Shown: piece after piece, positions 25,501-33,850 of the stretch
How the letters are laid out: the number at the start of each line of letters is the position of its first letter
How positions within the stretch are numbered: position 1 is the first letter of the stretch
Assembly: GCA_021730635.1 (NCBI GenBank)
Contig: JAJNNC010000021.1
Coordinates: forward strand, 1-64,000
Source: Catalimonadaceae bacterium JC749
Lineage (GTDB): Bacteria; Bacteroidota; Bacteroidia; Cytophagales; Cyclobacteriaceae
DNA length: 64,000 nucleotides
Reading direction: 5' to 3'
Notes under the pieces: model-generated
Databases searched by the model: none
Seen by the model: the letters and a program-made list of their open reading frames with translations, nothing else
What the model was told of the DNA's origin: nothing
Made by a program: the position numbers and the translations under genes

Positions 25501-27133
25501 TTTTCCAGAGTTCGAAGCCGTTCGTGTAATGAGTCGCTGTAAAATACACCATACCATCCTTACTGATAATGGCGTTAGCGGAGTTGTTATCTACCCATAC
25601 ACTGAGCGAAGTTTTGACTTGTTGGGTACCGGCTTCTGTGCCGTCCGTTTTCCAAAGATTATAATAAGAACCGGCCTTTTCCAGAAAGAAAACAACGTCA
25701 TCAACCGGAGTAAGATAGGAAGGTGTCCCGCTCAGGTTTATTTCATTGATATTTTTCACCAGGACAGTACCGGCTTCCGTGCCATCGCTTTTCCAGAGCT
25801 CGGTTCCATCATGGATGTTACCTGCACTAAAGAGCAGCGTACCGTTCATATTCGTCAGGTGAAGCGGAACATAACTACCTTCCAGGATGTCCGCAATGAG
25901 TTCGGCCTCACCTGAGACGTGGTTTATTGTCCAGATTTCACGTCCGGTGACAGAACTTTCAGCTGTTAAAAACAAAGTGCCATCCACAGCAGTCAATTCA
26001 GCGGGGTTGCTGCTTCCTGACGGATGAATATCCAGAATTTGTGTGCCCGCCGCTGTACCATCACTTCGCCAGAGTTCTAATCCATTGATTCCATCATCGG
26101 CACTAAAGTAAAGAAGTGTATCCACGGCTGTTAGATTTTCCGGATGACTGCTACCGCTTCCATGAATATCTTTTACCTGGTAAGTATTCACTTCCGTCCC
26201 ATCGGTGCGCCATAGTTCTTTATTATCTTCTGTATCGGTTGCTGTAAAGAAGAGGGTATCAGCCAGGGCTGTCAGGTTTTCCGGTTTGATAGCAGGGGAA
26301 ACACCCGTATAGATATCTTTGACCAGGAGAGTGCCAGCTTCCGTGCCATTGCTTTTCCAGAGCTCAGGGCCATTAGTGCCATCATCAGCAACAAAAAATA
26401 AATAGCTTTCTAAGGCAGTGAGCTGTTCCGGATGACTACTTTGATTAGCGACAGGATTGATATCTTTGACCAGGACAGTACCGGCTTCTGTGCCATCGCT
26501 TTTCCAGAGTTCCGTACCCTCCGTATCATTGCTCGTAGCACTGAAGTAAAGAGTTCCCTGCCAGACCTCTAGATGCAGAGGATTACTGCTCCCTGCCGGA
26601 TTAATATCTTTGACCAGGACAGTCCCGGCTTCCGTGCCATCGCTTTTCCAGAGTTCAACGCCTTCGGAGCCATTATTGGCCTGAAAGAACAGTGTATTTC
26701 CTATCACAACAAGTTCATAAGGATGACTGCTTGCCGCTCCTGAGCGTATATCTTTGACCATATGCGTATTAGCGGCGGTACCGTCTGATATCCACAATTC
26801 CTTACCATTAATGCCATCATTGGCTACAAAGAATAGCGTATCTCCCATAACAGCCAGTTGTTCTACAGTAAGGGTGTCTTCAATACTACTACTGCTACCT
26901 GTGTAGATATCTTTCACGAGCATAGTACCTCCTGCGGTGCCGTTCGTTTTCCATAACTCCCGGCCGTTGATCCCATCGTCAGCTATAAAAAGGGCATACC
27001 CGTTGATGTACGTAATACCAAAAGGCTCACTGGAAGCTCCTAACGGGTTAATATCTTTGATCAGCTCAATTTCCTGACTAAACAAGGGGCAAGTATACAG
27101 GAACGTAATGACTCCTATGATAACCTGTTTCAT
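22577..27133 (-). CDS. Giant secreted repeat protein with T9SS sorting domain (ELWKSDGT repeats)
   Basis: 1518 residues. Signal peptide ~1-19 (...PLFSQ). Residues ~20-880 contain about 18 repeats of ~48 residues with core E-L-W-K-S-D-G-T-(E/A)-A-G-T-x-L-V-K-D-I and an L-Y-F-x-A-x-D-G strand, a likely beta-propeller-type array. Two cadherin/Ig-like segments follow (~885-1090), then four ~85-residue Ig-like repeats with core S-G-L-P-V-S-F-x-V-x-G-P-A, then a type A T9SS sorting domain (NIFPNPTTGPVNIHLEDP...). Probably a cell-surface or released protein; ligand unknown. Several repeats are nearly identical in DNA, such as those around 26461 and 26609, suggesting recent copying. One repeat (near 25900) has lost the SDGT core. 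Confidence 0.88.
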   Translation of the reverse strand: MKQVIIGVITFLYTCPLFSQEIELIKDINPLGASSEPFGITYINGYALFIADDGINGRELWKTNGTAGGTMLVKDIYTGSSSSIEDTLTVEQLAVMGDTLFFVANDGINGKELWISDGTAANTHMVKDIRSGAASSHPYELVVIGNTLFFQANNGSEGVELWKSDGTEAGTVLVKDINPAGSSNPLHLEVWQGTLYFSATSNDTEGTELWKSDGTEAGTVLVKDINPVANQSSHPEQLTALESYLFFVADDGTNGPELWKSNGTEAGTLLVKDIYTGVSPAIKPENLTALADTLFFTATDTEDNKELWRTDGTEVNTYQVKDIHGSGSSHPENLTAVDTLLYFSADDGINGLELWRSDGTAAGTQILDIHPSGSSNPAELTAVDGTLFLTAESSVTGREIWTINHVSGEAELIADILEGSYVPLHLTNMNGTLLFSAGNIHDGTELWKSDGTEAGTVLVKNINEINLSGTPSYLTPVDDVVFFLEKAGSYYNLWKTDGTEAGTQQVKTSLSVWVDNNSANAIISKDGMVYFTATHYTNGFELWKSDGTEAGTVMVKDIYSGLNSSYPKQLTLWNGHLFFIVSTGGGFELWKSDGTAAGTVMVKSLGAVSPSQLTATEAYLYFAADDGTSGKELWKSDGTTGGTLKVKDIFPGAGGSAPEFLTPYQNKLYFCANDNTHEKELWVSDGTAAGTTLVKDIQTIAAGGAAPKNLTVVDNTLYFSANDGINGLELWKTDGTASGTLMVKDITPGNNTTGPTQLFSFYDTLYFVANDGTNGRELWKTDGSETGTLLVKDIFPGSEDSNPQDLITFRGKLYFTAEDGSYGKELWVSNGISDSTKRVADIYTGSSGSSPNFKTVLGDALLFGATTNLGNELWKCMILNTPPTAKDSTITLPEDSLYTFSSTFISFSDLDYGDTLHSVQITSDISAGQLFLDSNGNKKADGGETVTVGTHIEPSDLTQLTFIPATNAYGNHYANFRFKVYDGKDYSHDDYPVTFHVTPLADTPQATDALTTFGAFNSFGLEITPHQEDGSEITYFKISTIEGGALFLSDGTTPVHNGDFITAADATAGLKFMPDAAGSGRFDVQASIGNTEAGLSPEKTTANITISKASQTIAFDELTQKVYGADPMELVAVASSGLPVSFHVTGPATLNNHLLTITGSGTISVEALQTGNANYKNATTVVRQFEVIKANQTIDMPLLQDKTYGDTPFALTATATSGLPISFSVSGPAEVNGNLLTLTGSGTVSITAYQSGNVNYHSAPSLTTTFEVLKAAQFITLAPIADQVVGESITLFATASSGLPVSFSVEGPANLTNGNRLKLKEGGQVTVKAVQVGNQNYKSADTVSVTFQVSRLAQTIAFPPLPSVNLQDTVILAASATSGLDVTFTVEGPAVLEDHLLIVTGEGNITVTASQEGNHKYAAAKEIVQTLQVTVTGVEQVSRSFAFNIFPNPTTGPVNIHLEDPRWRNSSVTVTDILGQTVISKQMDKGNLQLDMSTARAGLYFVIIKNEGKSKTFRILKR

Positions 27134-27335
27134 ACTGTACTTTATTCTTTAAGAAATACTGTACAAAATGTAGGAAATATTGAACTCGGAAGGGATGGAA
27201 ATAGGCATTTCTATTACATATGTTTACAAAAGCCCGGAGATGTGACTATTTTTTAAGGTGAATTTATTACATGGTAGAAAAATCGTTTACCTTCATTGTA
27301 AAGAGATTTTACACTTTACCCTAACAGCATACCCT

Positions 27336-28253
27336 ATGAATCATACTCATCAAGAAATTTTTCCTTCTTTGCCATTGGAGGCTTGGGAAGATACCAAAAA
27401 GACGTTGCACTTGTATATTCAGATCATCGGCAAAATACGTTTGAGTCTAATGCCCAGAAAAAATCACTGGTGGTATGTAACCCTGTATGTCAATACCCGA
27501 GGGTTGGGGACTTCGCCTATGCCTTATGAGGATTTTACTTTTGAGATCAACCTGGATTTTGTAAGCCATCAGTTGCAAGTGATGACCAGCCGGGGAGGCA
27601 ATGCTTCTTTTTCTTTGCATGAAGGCTTATCAGTAGCCGAATTTCACCAAAAGCTCTTCTCATTGCTGGCCAAGGAAGGGATTCATGTGAACATTAAAGC
27701 CATACCCTACGACCTTCCGCAAAAAGAACCTTTTGCAGAGATTACCTACCTTAGCGCCTATAGTAAAGAGTATGTGCGGCGTTACTGGAATATACTGGTT
27801 CAGGTAGACCAGGTCATGAAAGCATTTAGTGGTCGGTTTTATGGAAAAACCTGTCCGGTACACCTCTACTGGCACCATCTGGATCTGGCGGTTACCCGGT
27901 TTTCCGGGAAGGGAGGTCCCGAAGTGGCCTGGAAAACGGTAGCTGACCGGGATGCTTATTCACATGAGGTGATCAGTTTTGGTTTCTGGCCTGGAGATGA
28001 ACAGACCCGGGGAGCTGCCTTTTATAGTTACACTTATCCTTCCCCCGAAGGACTGGATCAGGAAGCTTTACAGCCTGCTGCTGCCCAATGGGTAGATAAC
28101 AATGGCAGCCCGATGGCCCTGCTCATGTATGATGATTTGAGGAAAAAAGCCCATCCGAAGCAAGCCCTGATGGATTTTCTGGAAAGTGCTTACCAGGCTG
28201 GGGCTAAAAGAGCGAGTTGGGATGTGGAAGATTTCAGAGTAAAGCCACTTTAA
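27336..28253 (+). CDS. DUF5996 family protein
   Basis: 305 residues from the ATG at 27336; the open frame reaches back to 27258 but those 26 residues are unlike the family. Recognised by L-P-L-E-A-W-E-D-T-K-x-T-L-H-L-Y-x-Q-I-x-G-K-I-R-L, H-W-W-Y-V-T-L-Y-V, and the aromatic C-terminal core SFGFWPGD...AAFYSYTYPSPEG. No signal peptide or membrane segment. Function of the family is unknown. Stand-alone. Confidence 0.8.
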   Translation: MNHTHQEIFPSLPLEAWEDTKKTLHLYIQIIGKIRLSLMPRKNHWWYVTLYVNTRGLGTSPMPYEDFTFEINLDFVSHQLQVMTSRGGNASFSLHEGLSVAEFHQKLFSLLAKEGIHVNIKAIPYDLPQKEPFAEITYLSAYSKEYVRRYWNILVQVDQVMKAFSGRFYGKTCPVHLYWHHLDLAVTRFSGKGGPEVAWKTVADRDAYSHEVISFGFWPGDEQTRGAAFYSYTYPSPEGLDQEALQPAAAQWVDNNGSPMALLMYDDLRKKAHPKQALMDFLESAYQAGAKRASWDVEDFRVKPL

Positions 28254-28461
28254 TTACAATATTCTTTAAATCAAATGGTGCGCGTTTGCAACGCGTGCCT
28301 TATTCATTATGGGCACATTTCCCATACGCCTTTCTGGCCTTCATCAGTCCTGGATAAACCATTAATATGTTGACTCATCTACAGTTAGTGTTGCTCTGAC
28401 TGTATCTTATAACTTTCTGATGTATAAGCACAAACATACACAGGCCAGGGAAACAATAAAA

Positions 28462-28491
28462 AAACCGCTGAACGCAAGGTCTCAGCGGTTT
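28462..28491 (-). terminator. Intrinsic terminator of the nrd operon
   Basis: AAACCGCTGA (28462-28471) pairs with TCAGCGGTTT (28482-28491); on the minus strand the stem is followed by a run of U from the A-tract at 28457-28464. It lies 25 bases past the nrdA stop. Confidence 0.85.
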
Positions 28492-28515
28492 GGTATTTTC
28501 ATGCTGTATATTCAA

Positions 28516-30936
28516 TCAACTTCCGCAAGCCTCGCATCCTTCAGGATCGTCGAGAGAGCATTGCATATCCGATTGTTTTTGTGTTTTGCTCTGTTGTTCG
28601 TATACATTGGCAGATGCCGTATTAGGAACAGCCGCTGTAGCCATTTCCCGTTTAGGTTCTTCCTGTAAAGCGGTTTTGTCCAGCGTAAACTTGATAGCAT
28701 CAGCGGCCGCTTTGGTACGCAGATAGTACATTCCGGTTTTTAATCCCCGTTTCCAGGAATAAAAATGCATGGAAGTCAGCTTACCAAAATTAGGATCCTG
28801 CATATGAATGTTCAGGCTTTGGCTCTGGCAAATAAAAGCACCGCGGTCGGCAGCCATATCTATAATGGCTTTTTGCGAGATTTCCCAGGCTGTTTTGTAC
28901 AGGTCTTTCAGATGCTGCGGGATTTCAGAAATCATCTGTACTGATCCATTGGCAGCAATCAGCTTGTTTTTCATCTCTTCGTTCCATAAGCCCTTTTCCA
29001 CCAGGTCTCTCAGCAAGTGCTTATTGACAACAATAAACTCACCTGACAATACACGGCGGGTATAGATGTTGGAAGTATAAGGCTCGAAACATTCATTGTT
29101 GCCCAGAATCTGAGAAGTAGAAGCCGTTGGCATAGGGGCCAGCAGCAGTGAGTTTCTTAACCCGTTTTTCTTCACTTCTTTTTTCAGGGCATCCCAATCC
29201 CATCGGCCACTTTTAGGAGTAACACCCCACATATCGAACTGGAAGATACCTTTGGAAGCTGGAGAGCCTTTGAAAGTCTCGTAAGGACCATGCGCTTTGG
29301 CCAATTCCATAGAAGCTTCCATAGCGGCAAAGTAGATGGTTTCAAAGATGTCCTGGTTCAGGCCAAGGGCTTCATCAGATTCAAAGGGCATGCGTAGCAT
29401 GATAAAGGTATCAGCCAGACCTTGTACGCCAATGCCTACCGGACGGTGCCGCATGTTGGAGTTCCGGGCTTCCTGTACCGGGTAGTAGTTGATATCAATT
29501 ACCTTGTTCAGGTTCCGGGTGACTACTTTGGTGATTTCATATAACTTCTGATGATCAAAGCGCCCATCTTTGACAAACTTGGGCAGGGCGATAGAAGCCA
29601 GGTTACAGACAGCTACTTCATCTTTGGAAGTATATTCTATAATCTCCGTACACAGGTTGCTGGAACGAATCGTACCCAGGTTCTTCTGATTGGATTTCTT
29701 ATTAGCGGCATCTTTATATAGCATATACGGTGTGCCGGTTTCTACCTGAGATTCCAGGATCTCAAACCATAGCTCCTGTGCTTTTACCACCCGGCGGGCA
29801 CGACCTTCTCGCTCATATTTTTCATACAGCTTTTCAAACTCTTCTCCGTAGCAGTTGTATAGGCCTGGGGCTTCATTCGGACAGAACAGCGACCATTCTT
29901 CATTATTTTCTACCCGCTTCATAAACAGATCAGGCACCCAGAGGGCATAGAAAAGATCGCGGGCTCGCAGTTCTTCCTTCCCATGATTCCGCTTTAGCTG
30001 CAGAAAATCGAAGATATCGGCATGCCAGGGTTCCAGATAAATGGCGAAACTACCTTTTCGCTTTCCACCACCCTGGTCTACATAGCGGGCCGTCATGTCA
30101 AAGTTCCGCAGCATAGGGACAATCCCGTTGGAGACCCCATTTGTACCACGAATGTAAGAACCGGTAGCCCGTACGTGGTGGATGCTCAAGCCAATACCCC
30201 CTGCCGATTGTGAAATCTGGGCGCATTGCTTCAAGGTATCGTAGATACCATCTATAGAATCTTCTTTGACGGTGAGTAAGAAACAGGAAGACAACTGCGG
30301 TTTGGGAGTGCCTGCGTTAAATAGCGTGGGGGTGGCATGGGTAAACCATTTTTCCGACAGCAGATTATAGGTTTCAATGACGGCATCTATATCATCCATG
30401 TGTATGCCTACCGCTACCCGCATCAACATATGCTGTGGTCTTTCCACTACCTTACCATCCAGCTTCATCAGGTAGGAGCGCTCCAAGGTTTTGAAGCCGA
30501 AGTAATCATAATTATAGTCCCGGCTATAAATGATGGTAGAGTCCAGGAGGGCTGCATGCTTCTTGATAATCCCATATACTTCTCTGGAAATCAGAGGCGC
30601 ATTTTCTTCTGTTTTAGGATTGACATACGTATACAGCCTTTTCATTGTATTAGAAAAGGATTTGCTGGTCACCTTGTGCAGGTTGGAAATGGCAATTCTG
30701 GCAGCCAGCACCGCATAGTCAGGGTGCTTCACGGTTAAGGTAGCGGCAGTTTCAGCAGCCAGGTTGTCCAGCTCTACAGTGGTCACACCATCATAGATAC
30801 CATTGATTACTTTTTTCGCTATCTCTACCGGGCTTACATAGTTGTTATCAAGCCCGTAGCACAGCTTTTCGATGCGAGCCGTAATCTTGTCAAACTTTAC
30901 AGATTCACGTCTTCCATCTCTTTTTATTACTAGCAT
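28516..30936 (-). CDS. nrdA: Ribonucleoside-diphosphate reductase, alpha subunit (class Ia)
   Basis: 806 residues; reduces NDPs to dNDPs with NrdB. ATP-cone allosteric domain at ~1-95 ([17 protein letters not shown]). Active-site elements: S-S-C-F-L in [24 protein letters not shown]-type loops ([23 protein letters not shown]), and [15 protein letters not shown]. The C-terminal tail ends C-E-A-C-G-S, the thioredoxin-contacting Cys pair. The sequence is of the eukaryote-like type common in Bacteroidota. Second gene of the nrdB-nrdA operon (32-base gap) with a terminator just after. Confidence 0.96.
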   Translation of the reverse strand: MLVIKRDGRRESVKFDKITARIEKLCYGLDNNYVSPVEIAKKVINGIYDGVTTVELDNLAAETAATLTVKHPDYAVLAARIAISNLHKVTSKSFSNTMKRLYTYVNPKTEENAPLISREVYGIIKKHAALLDSTIIYSRDYNYDYFGFKTLERSYLMKLDGKVVERPQHMLMRVAVGIHMDDIDAVIETYNLLSEKWFTHATPTLFNAGTPKPQLSSCFLLTVKEDSIDGIYDTLKQCAQISQSAGGIGLSIHHVRATGSYIRGTNGVSNGIVPMLRNFDMTARYVDQGGGKRKGSFAIYLEPWHADIFDFLQLKRNHGKEELRARDLFYALWVPDLFMKRVENNEEWSLFCPNEAPGLYNCYGEEFEKLYEKYEREGRARRVVKAQELWFEILESQVETGTPYMLYKDAANKKSNQKNLGTIRSSNLCTEIIEYTSKDEVAVCNLASIALPKFVKDGRFDHQKLYEITKVVTRNLNKVIDINYYPVQEARNSNMRHRPVGIGVQGLADTFIMLRMPFESDEALGLNQDIFETIYFAAMEASMELAKAHGPYETFKGSPASKGIFQFDMWGVTPKSGRWDWDALKKEVKKNGLRNSLLLAPMPTASTSQILGNNECFEPYTSNIYTRRVLSGEFIVVNKHLLRDLVEKGLWNEEMKNKLIAANGSVQMISEIPQHLKDLYKTAWEISQKAIIDMAADRGAFICQSQSLNIHMQDPNFGKLTSMHFYSWKRGLKTGMYYLRTKAAADAIKFTLDKTALQEEPKREMATAAVPNTASANVYEQQSKTQKQSDMQCSLDDPEGCEACGS

Positions 30937-30968
30937 AGGCAGTGGATTTTGGATTAGTTAATTTAGCA

Positions 30969-31964
30969 TTAAAAGTCTTCATCTAAAGAAAATGTACGGG
31001 TATTTTTTTCATCCGCACTGTTTTTTACGCCGGCCTTCTGGTATTCGCCAACTCGTTTTTCAAAGAAATTGGTCTTACCCTGGAGCGAGATCATTTCCAT
31101 AAAATCGAATGGATTTTTCACGTTATACACTTTGCCGCAATTCAGTTCTACCAGCAAGCGGTCCGCTACAAACTCAATATACTGACGCATCAGTTCTGCA
31201 TTCATACCAATCAGGCTCACGGGTAACGCATCCGTAACAAACTCTTTTTCTATATCTACGGCATTGATAATAATCTTTCTTACCGTCTCTACAGGCAGCT
31301 TATGTTTGAGATGGTCGTTATAAAGCATACAGGCAAAATCACAATGCATGCCTTCGTCCCGGGAAATGAGTTCGTTGGAAAAGCTCAGGCCAGGCATCAA
31401 CCCTCTTTTCTTCAGCCAGAAAATAGAGCAGAAGCTTCCGGAGAAAAAGATACCTTCTACAGCGGCAAAAGCAATTAATCTTTCAGCAAAACTACCTTCT
31501 TCAATCCAGCGTAATGCCCACTGTGCTTTTTTCTTGACACAATCCATCGTCTCGATGGCATTGAACAAATGATCTTTTTCTTTAGGGTCTTTAATATAGG
31601 TATCGATCAGTAATGAATAGGTCTCGGAGTGTATGTTTTCCATGGTTATCTGAAAACCGTAGAAAAACTTGGCTTCTGTATACTGCACTTCGCTGACAAA
31701 GTTTTCCGCCAGGTTTTCATTAACAATACCGTCGCTGGCGGCAAAGAAAGCCAGCACATGCGAAATGAAATGGCGTTCATCTTTCGTCAGATTCTCCCAG
31801 TCTTTCAGGTCCTGGCTCAGGTCAATTTCCTCAGCAGTCCAGAAGCTGGCTTCCGCTTTCTTATACCATTGCCATATATCGGGATGTTCAATCGGAAATA
31901 ATACAAAACGTTTTTCATTCGGTTGTAAAATCGGCTCTTGCGCCTCCAATGTTTTCTGATCCAT
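30969..31964 (-). CDS. nrdB: Ribonucleoside-diphosphate reductase, beta subunit (class Ia)
   Basis: 331 residues; houses the di-iron centre and tyrosyl radical. By spacing to E. coli NrdB: D78 (ASDGIVNEN), E109 and H112 in [10 protein letters not shown], radical Tyr116, then E in AAVEGIFF and E/H in [11 protein letters not shown]. The tail ([11 protein letters not shown]) resembles the R2 C terminus that docks on the alpha subunit. A tyrosine-radical enzyme that needs oxygen, so the host is aerobic. First gene of the operon, with a leader of about 70 bases. Confidence 0.96.
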   Translation of the reverse strand: MDQKTLEAQEPILQPNEKRFVLFPIEHPDIWQWYKKAEASFWTAEEIDLSQDLKDWENLTKDERHFISHVLAFFAASDGIVNENLAENFVSEVQYTEAKFFYGFQITMENIHSETYSLLIDTYIKDPKEKDHLFNAIETMDCVKKKAQWALRWIEEGSFAERLIAFAAVEGIFFSGSFCSIFWLKKRGLMPGLSFSNELISRDEGMHCDFACMLYNDHLKHKLPVETVRKIIINAVDIEKEFVTDALPVSLIGMNAELMRQYIEFVADRLLVELNCGKVYNVKNPFDFMEMISLQGKTNFFEKRVGEYQKAGVKNSADEKNTRTFSLDEDF

Positions 31965-32035
31965 ATTTACAGTATTTGAATGTTGCTTTCGTTATAAAAA
32001 GTAAGTGATTCTCGTCAGAAATTGTTTCGAAAAGT

Positions 32036-32043
32036 CAAATTTA
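32036..32043 (-). promoter_or_regulatory. Candidate -7 box for nrdB-nrdA
   Basis: TAAATTTG on the minus strand, 72 bases before the nrdB ATG. The nearest upstream TTTG is 25 bases away rather than 19-21, so the assignment is tentative. Confidence 0.35.
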
Positions 32044-32469
32044 ATTGATGATCTATAGCAGTACTTCTCAAAGCTTACCTGTCCGGAGACCTATACAAAT
32101 ATGTTGATTTAGGATAAAAAGAAAAAGGCTTTTTTCCCATTTCGGGAATAAGATTTTGGTTTCATGGTCAACCATTCATTGAGGTATTCCAACACAATAA
32201 ATTGATATGTAAGTGGTTACAGCCATTGTGGAAGAGACATATCTGTATTAAGAAAATTTCATGTTAAGATAATGGCAGGTTCATGAGGTTGTTATAACTC
32301 ACCCTTCAGGTGAAAATAATATGATTTTACTATTATAACGTAAAAAAACAAGGTTTGGCCGTAAAATGTCTGTTTATTTAAGAAATAAGGGAATGGAACA
32401 GAGGCAGGTACCTCCGGGCAAAGTTTCTTACCGGGCACCCTATATTTTAAGAATAAATGTATGTAATAG

Positions 32470-32501
32470 TTTGTGATAAGTGATGTAATATAGTATATTT
32501 G
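32470..32501 (+). promoter_or_regulatory. Bacteroidota-type promoter for rplU-rpmA
   Basis: TTTG at 32470-32473, 20 bases, TATATTTG at 32494-32501. Predicted start near 32507, giving a leader of about 98 bases that contains the hairpin at 32519-32558. Confidence 0.8.
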
Positions 32502-32518
32502 CGCCTCAATTTTTACCA

Positions 32519-32558
32519 GGATCTGCATTATTTATAACCTTCTGAAAGGAACAGATCC
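32519..32558 (+). promoter_or_regulatory. Structured leader RNA of rplU
   Basis: Outer stem GGATCTG (32519-32525) with CAGATCC (32552-32558), perfect over 7 pairs; inner hairpin CCTT-CTGA-AAGG (32538-32549); asymmetric internal loop of 12 versus 2 bases between them. Sits 46 bases before the rplU ATG. Such a shape suggests autoregulation by L21, but no known Rfam leader is claimed. Confidence 0.5.
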
Positions 32559-32604
32559 GTTATTTTCTGTGTTGGGCATTATTTAGAAAGTAATCTATTA
32601 TAAA

Positions 32605-33276
32605 ATGTACGCAATTGTTGACATAGCCGGAAAGCAGTTCAAAGTGACTAAAGACCAATTCGTGTATGCTCCTTCATTGGAGGGCGAAGAAGGCGCTTCC
32701 GTAGAATTCGGCCGCGTGTTGCTGTTTGGCAACGATGACGGTATCGAAGTAGGCACTCCCCTGTTATCAGGAGTGACCGTTGCCGGTAAAATTCTGGAGC
32801 ATGGCCGGGGTGATAAAGTAATCATTTTCAAAAAGAAAAGAAGAAAAGGTTACAAGAAAACCCAGGGGCATCGTCAGGGTTATACCAAAGTTTTGATTGA
32901 AGATATCCTGACAGGAGGCAAAAAAGCTTCTGCCAAAAAAGCAGACACAGCTAAAAAAGAAGAGCCTGCTAAGAAAGAAGAAAAGAAAGCTGAAAAGCAG
33001 GAAGAACCCAAAGCAGTGCGTTCTATGGAGGAAGTACTGAAAAGTGTAGGGACCGCACAGGCAAAAGATAAAGACGATCTCAAGAAAATTAAAGGGATAG
33101 GAGAAGTGTTTGAAAAAGCCTTGAACGATCACGGTATCTATACCTTTAAGCAAGTCAGCAAACTGACCCCAGAGGATATGGAAGCTTTATCAGAAATTGG
33201 AGGCGTTACCCGCCATCTGATTGAAGAAGAAGATTGGGTAGGTCAGGCTAAAGCACTCATGAAAGAAGAAAAATAA
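32605..33276 (+). CDS. rplU: 50S ribosomal protein L21 with C-terminal helix-hairpin-helix extension
   Basis: 223 residues, about twice the usual ~103. Residues 1-~102 are L21 (MYAIVDIAGKQFKVTKDQFVY; FKKKRRKGYKKTQGHRQGYT). A Lys/Glu/Ala-rich linker follows (~103-150). Residues ~155-215 form a HhH-like domain: D-D-L-K-K-I-K-G-I-G-E-V-F-E-K-A-L-N and T-F-K-Q-V-S-K-L-T-P-E-D-M-E-A-L. Extended L21 proteins are known in Bacteroidota. The extension may bind rRNA or DNA. Followed by rpmA 24 bases later, the universal rplU-rpmA order. Confidence 0.95.
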   Translation: MYAIVDIAGKQFKVTKDQFVYAPSLEGEEGASVEFGRVLLFGNDDGIEVGTPLLSGVTVAGKILEHGRGDKVIIFKKKRRKGYKKTQGHRQGYTKVLIEDILTGGKKASAKKADTAKKEEPAKKEEKKAEKQEEPKAVRSMEEVLKSVGTAQAKDKDDLKKIKGIGEVFEKALNDHGIYTFKQVSKLTPEDMEALSEIGGVTRHLIEEEDWVGQAKALMKEEK

Positions 33277-33300
33277 GTTTTACTTTAACAATATTTTACG

Positions 33301-33561
33301 ATGGCACACAAAAAAGGAGCCGGTAGTTCTAAAAACGGTAGAGATTCGGAAAGTAAACGTTTAGGCGTTAAAATTTTTGGCGGGCAGGAAGTGATCGCGG
33401 GTAATATCATCGTCAGACAAAGAGGTACCAGGCATCATCCTGGCAGAAATGTAGGGATAGGGAAAGATCATACCTTGTTTGCCTTAACGGATGGTAAAGT
33501 GATCTTTAAAAAAGGAAGACAAAACCGTTCCTTCGTTCACATAGAACCGGCAGAGGCTTAG
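33301..33561 (+). CDS. rpmA: 50S ribosomal protein L27
   Basis: 86 residues, full length. [24 protein letters not shown] is the standard start, with no cleavable N-terminal peptide of the Firmicutes type; [24 protein letters not shown] is the core. L27's N-terminal tail reaches the peptidyl-transferase centre. Ends at a strong terminator. Confidence 0.97.
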   Translation: MAHKKGAGSSKNGRDSESKRLGVKIFGGQEVIAGNIIVRQRGTRHHPGRNVGIGKDHTLFALTDGKVIFKKGRQNRSFVHIEPAEA

Positions 33562-33586
33562 TACTCCGTGATAAAATCTTATTGAT

Positions 33587-33617
33587 AAGCTGTCGTACTC
33601 TAAGCGACAGCTTTTTT
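33587..33617 (+). terminator. Intrinsic terminator after rpmA
   Basis: AAGCTGTCG (33587-33595) pairs perfectly with CGACAGCTT (33605-33613), 9-base loop, followed by a T-run to 33617. Confidence 0.88.
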
Positions 33618-33813
33618 ATTTTATACCCCTGCTTTTCAAAGAAAAGAATAGTGCCAGACGCTGATTGCCCAGCTGCTTGGCCTCATAACCAGTCTTTATC
33701 CTCCACTCAATGCTTAGCGGCATCCCAAATGGGTCAGGCAACTAAAAGAATAGTCTAAACTTACAAGGAGTAGAAAACAATCTTTTTCAACAGCTCCCCG
33801 GTATACCAAAAGT

Positions 33814-33821
33814 TAAATTTG
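33814..33821 (+). promoter_or_regulatory. Candidate -7 box for the TPR gene
   Basis: TAAATTTG, a full TAnnTTTG match 29 bases before the ATG at 33851. No TTG at the -33 distance. Confidence 0.4.
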
Positions 33822-33850
33822 TTCTTTCTTGTATATAAAGAACCCTCATT

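Larger units (their letters stand above)
31965..32604. other. Long intergenic region between divergent nrdB and rplU
   Basis: 640 bases. It holds the nrdB -7 candidate (32036-32043), the rplU promoter (32470-32501) and rplU leader hairpin (32519-32558). The 32110-32460 stretch shows nothing I can support; a 78-codon minus ORF at 32292-32528 overlaps the rplU promoter and is not credible. No clear NrdR box was seen. Confidence 0.6.

Noticed and set aside
22600-27100. Regularly spaced DNA repeats that might suggest a CRISPR-like or satellite array
   Set aside because: The repeats keep one reading frame, encode ELWKSDGT and Ig-like modules, and differ at third codon positions; they are protein repeats.
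32292-32528. 78-codon minus-strand ORF upstream of rplU
   Set aside because: Overlaps the strong rplU promoter and leader; low-complexity translation.
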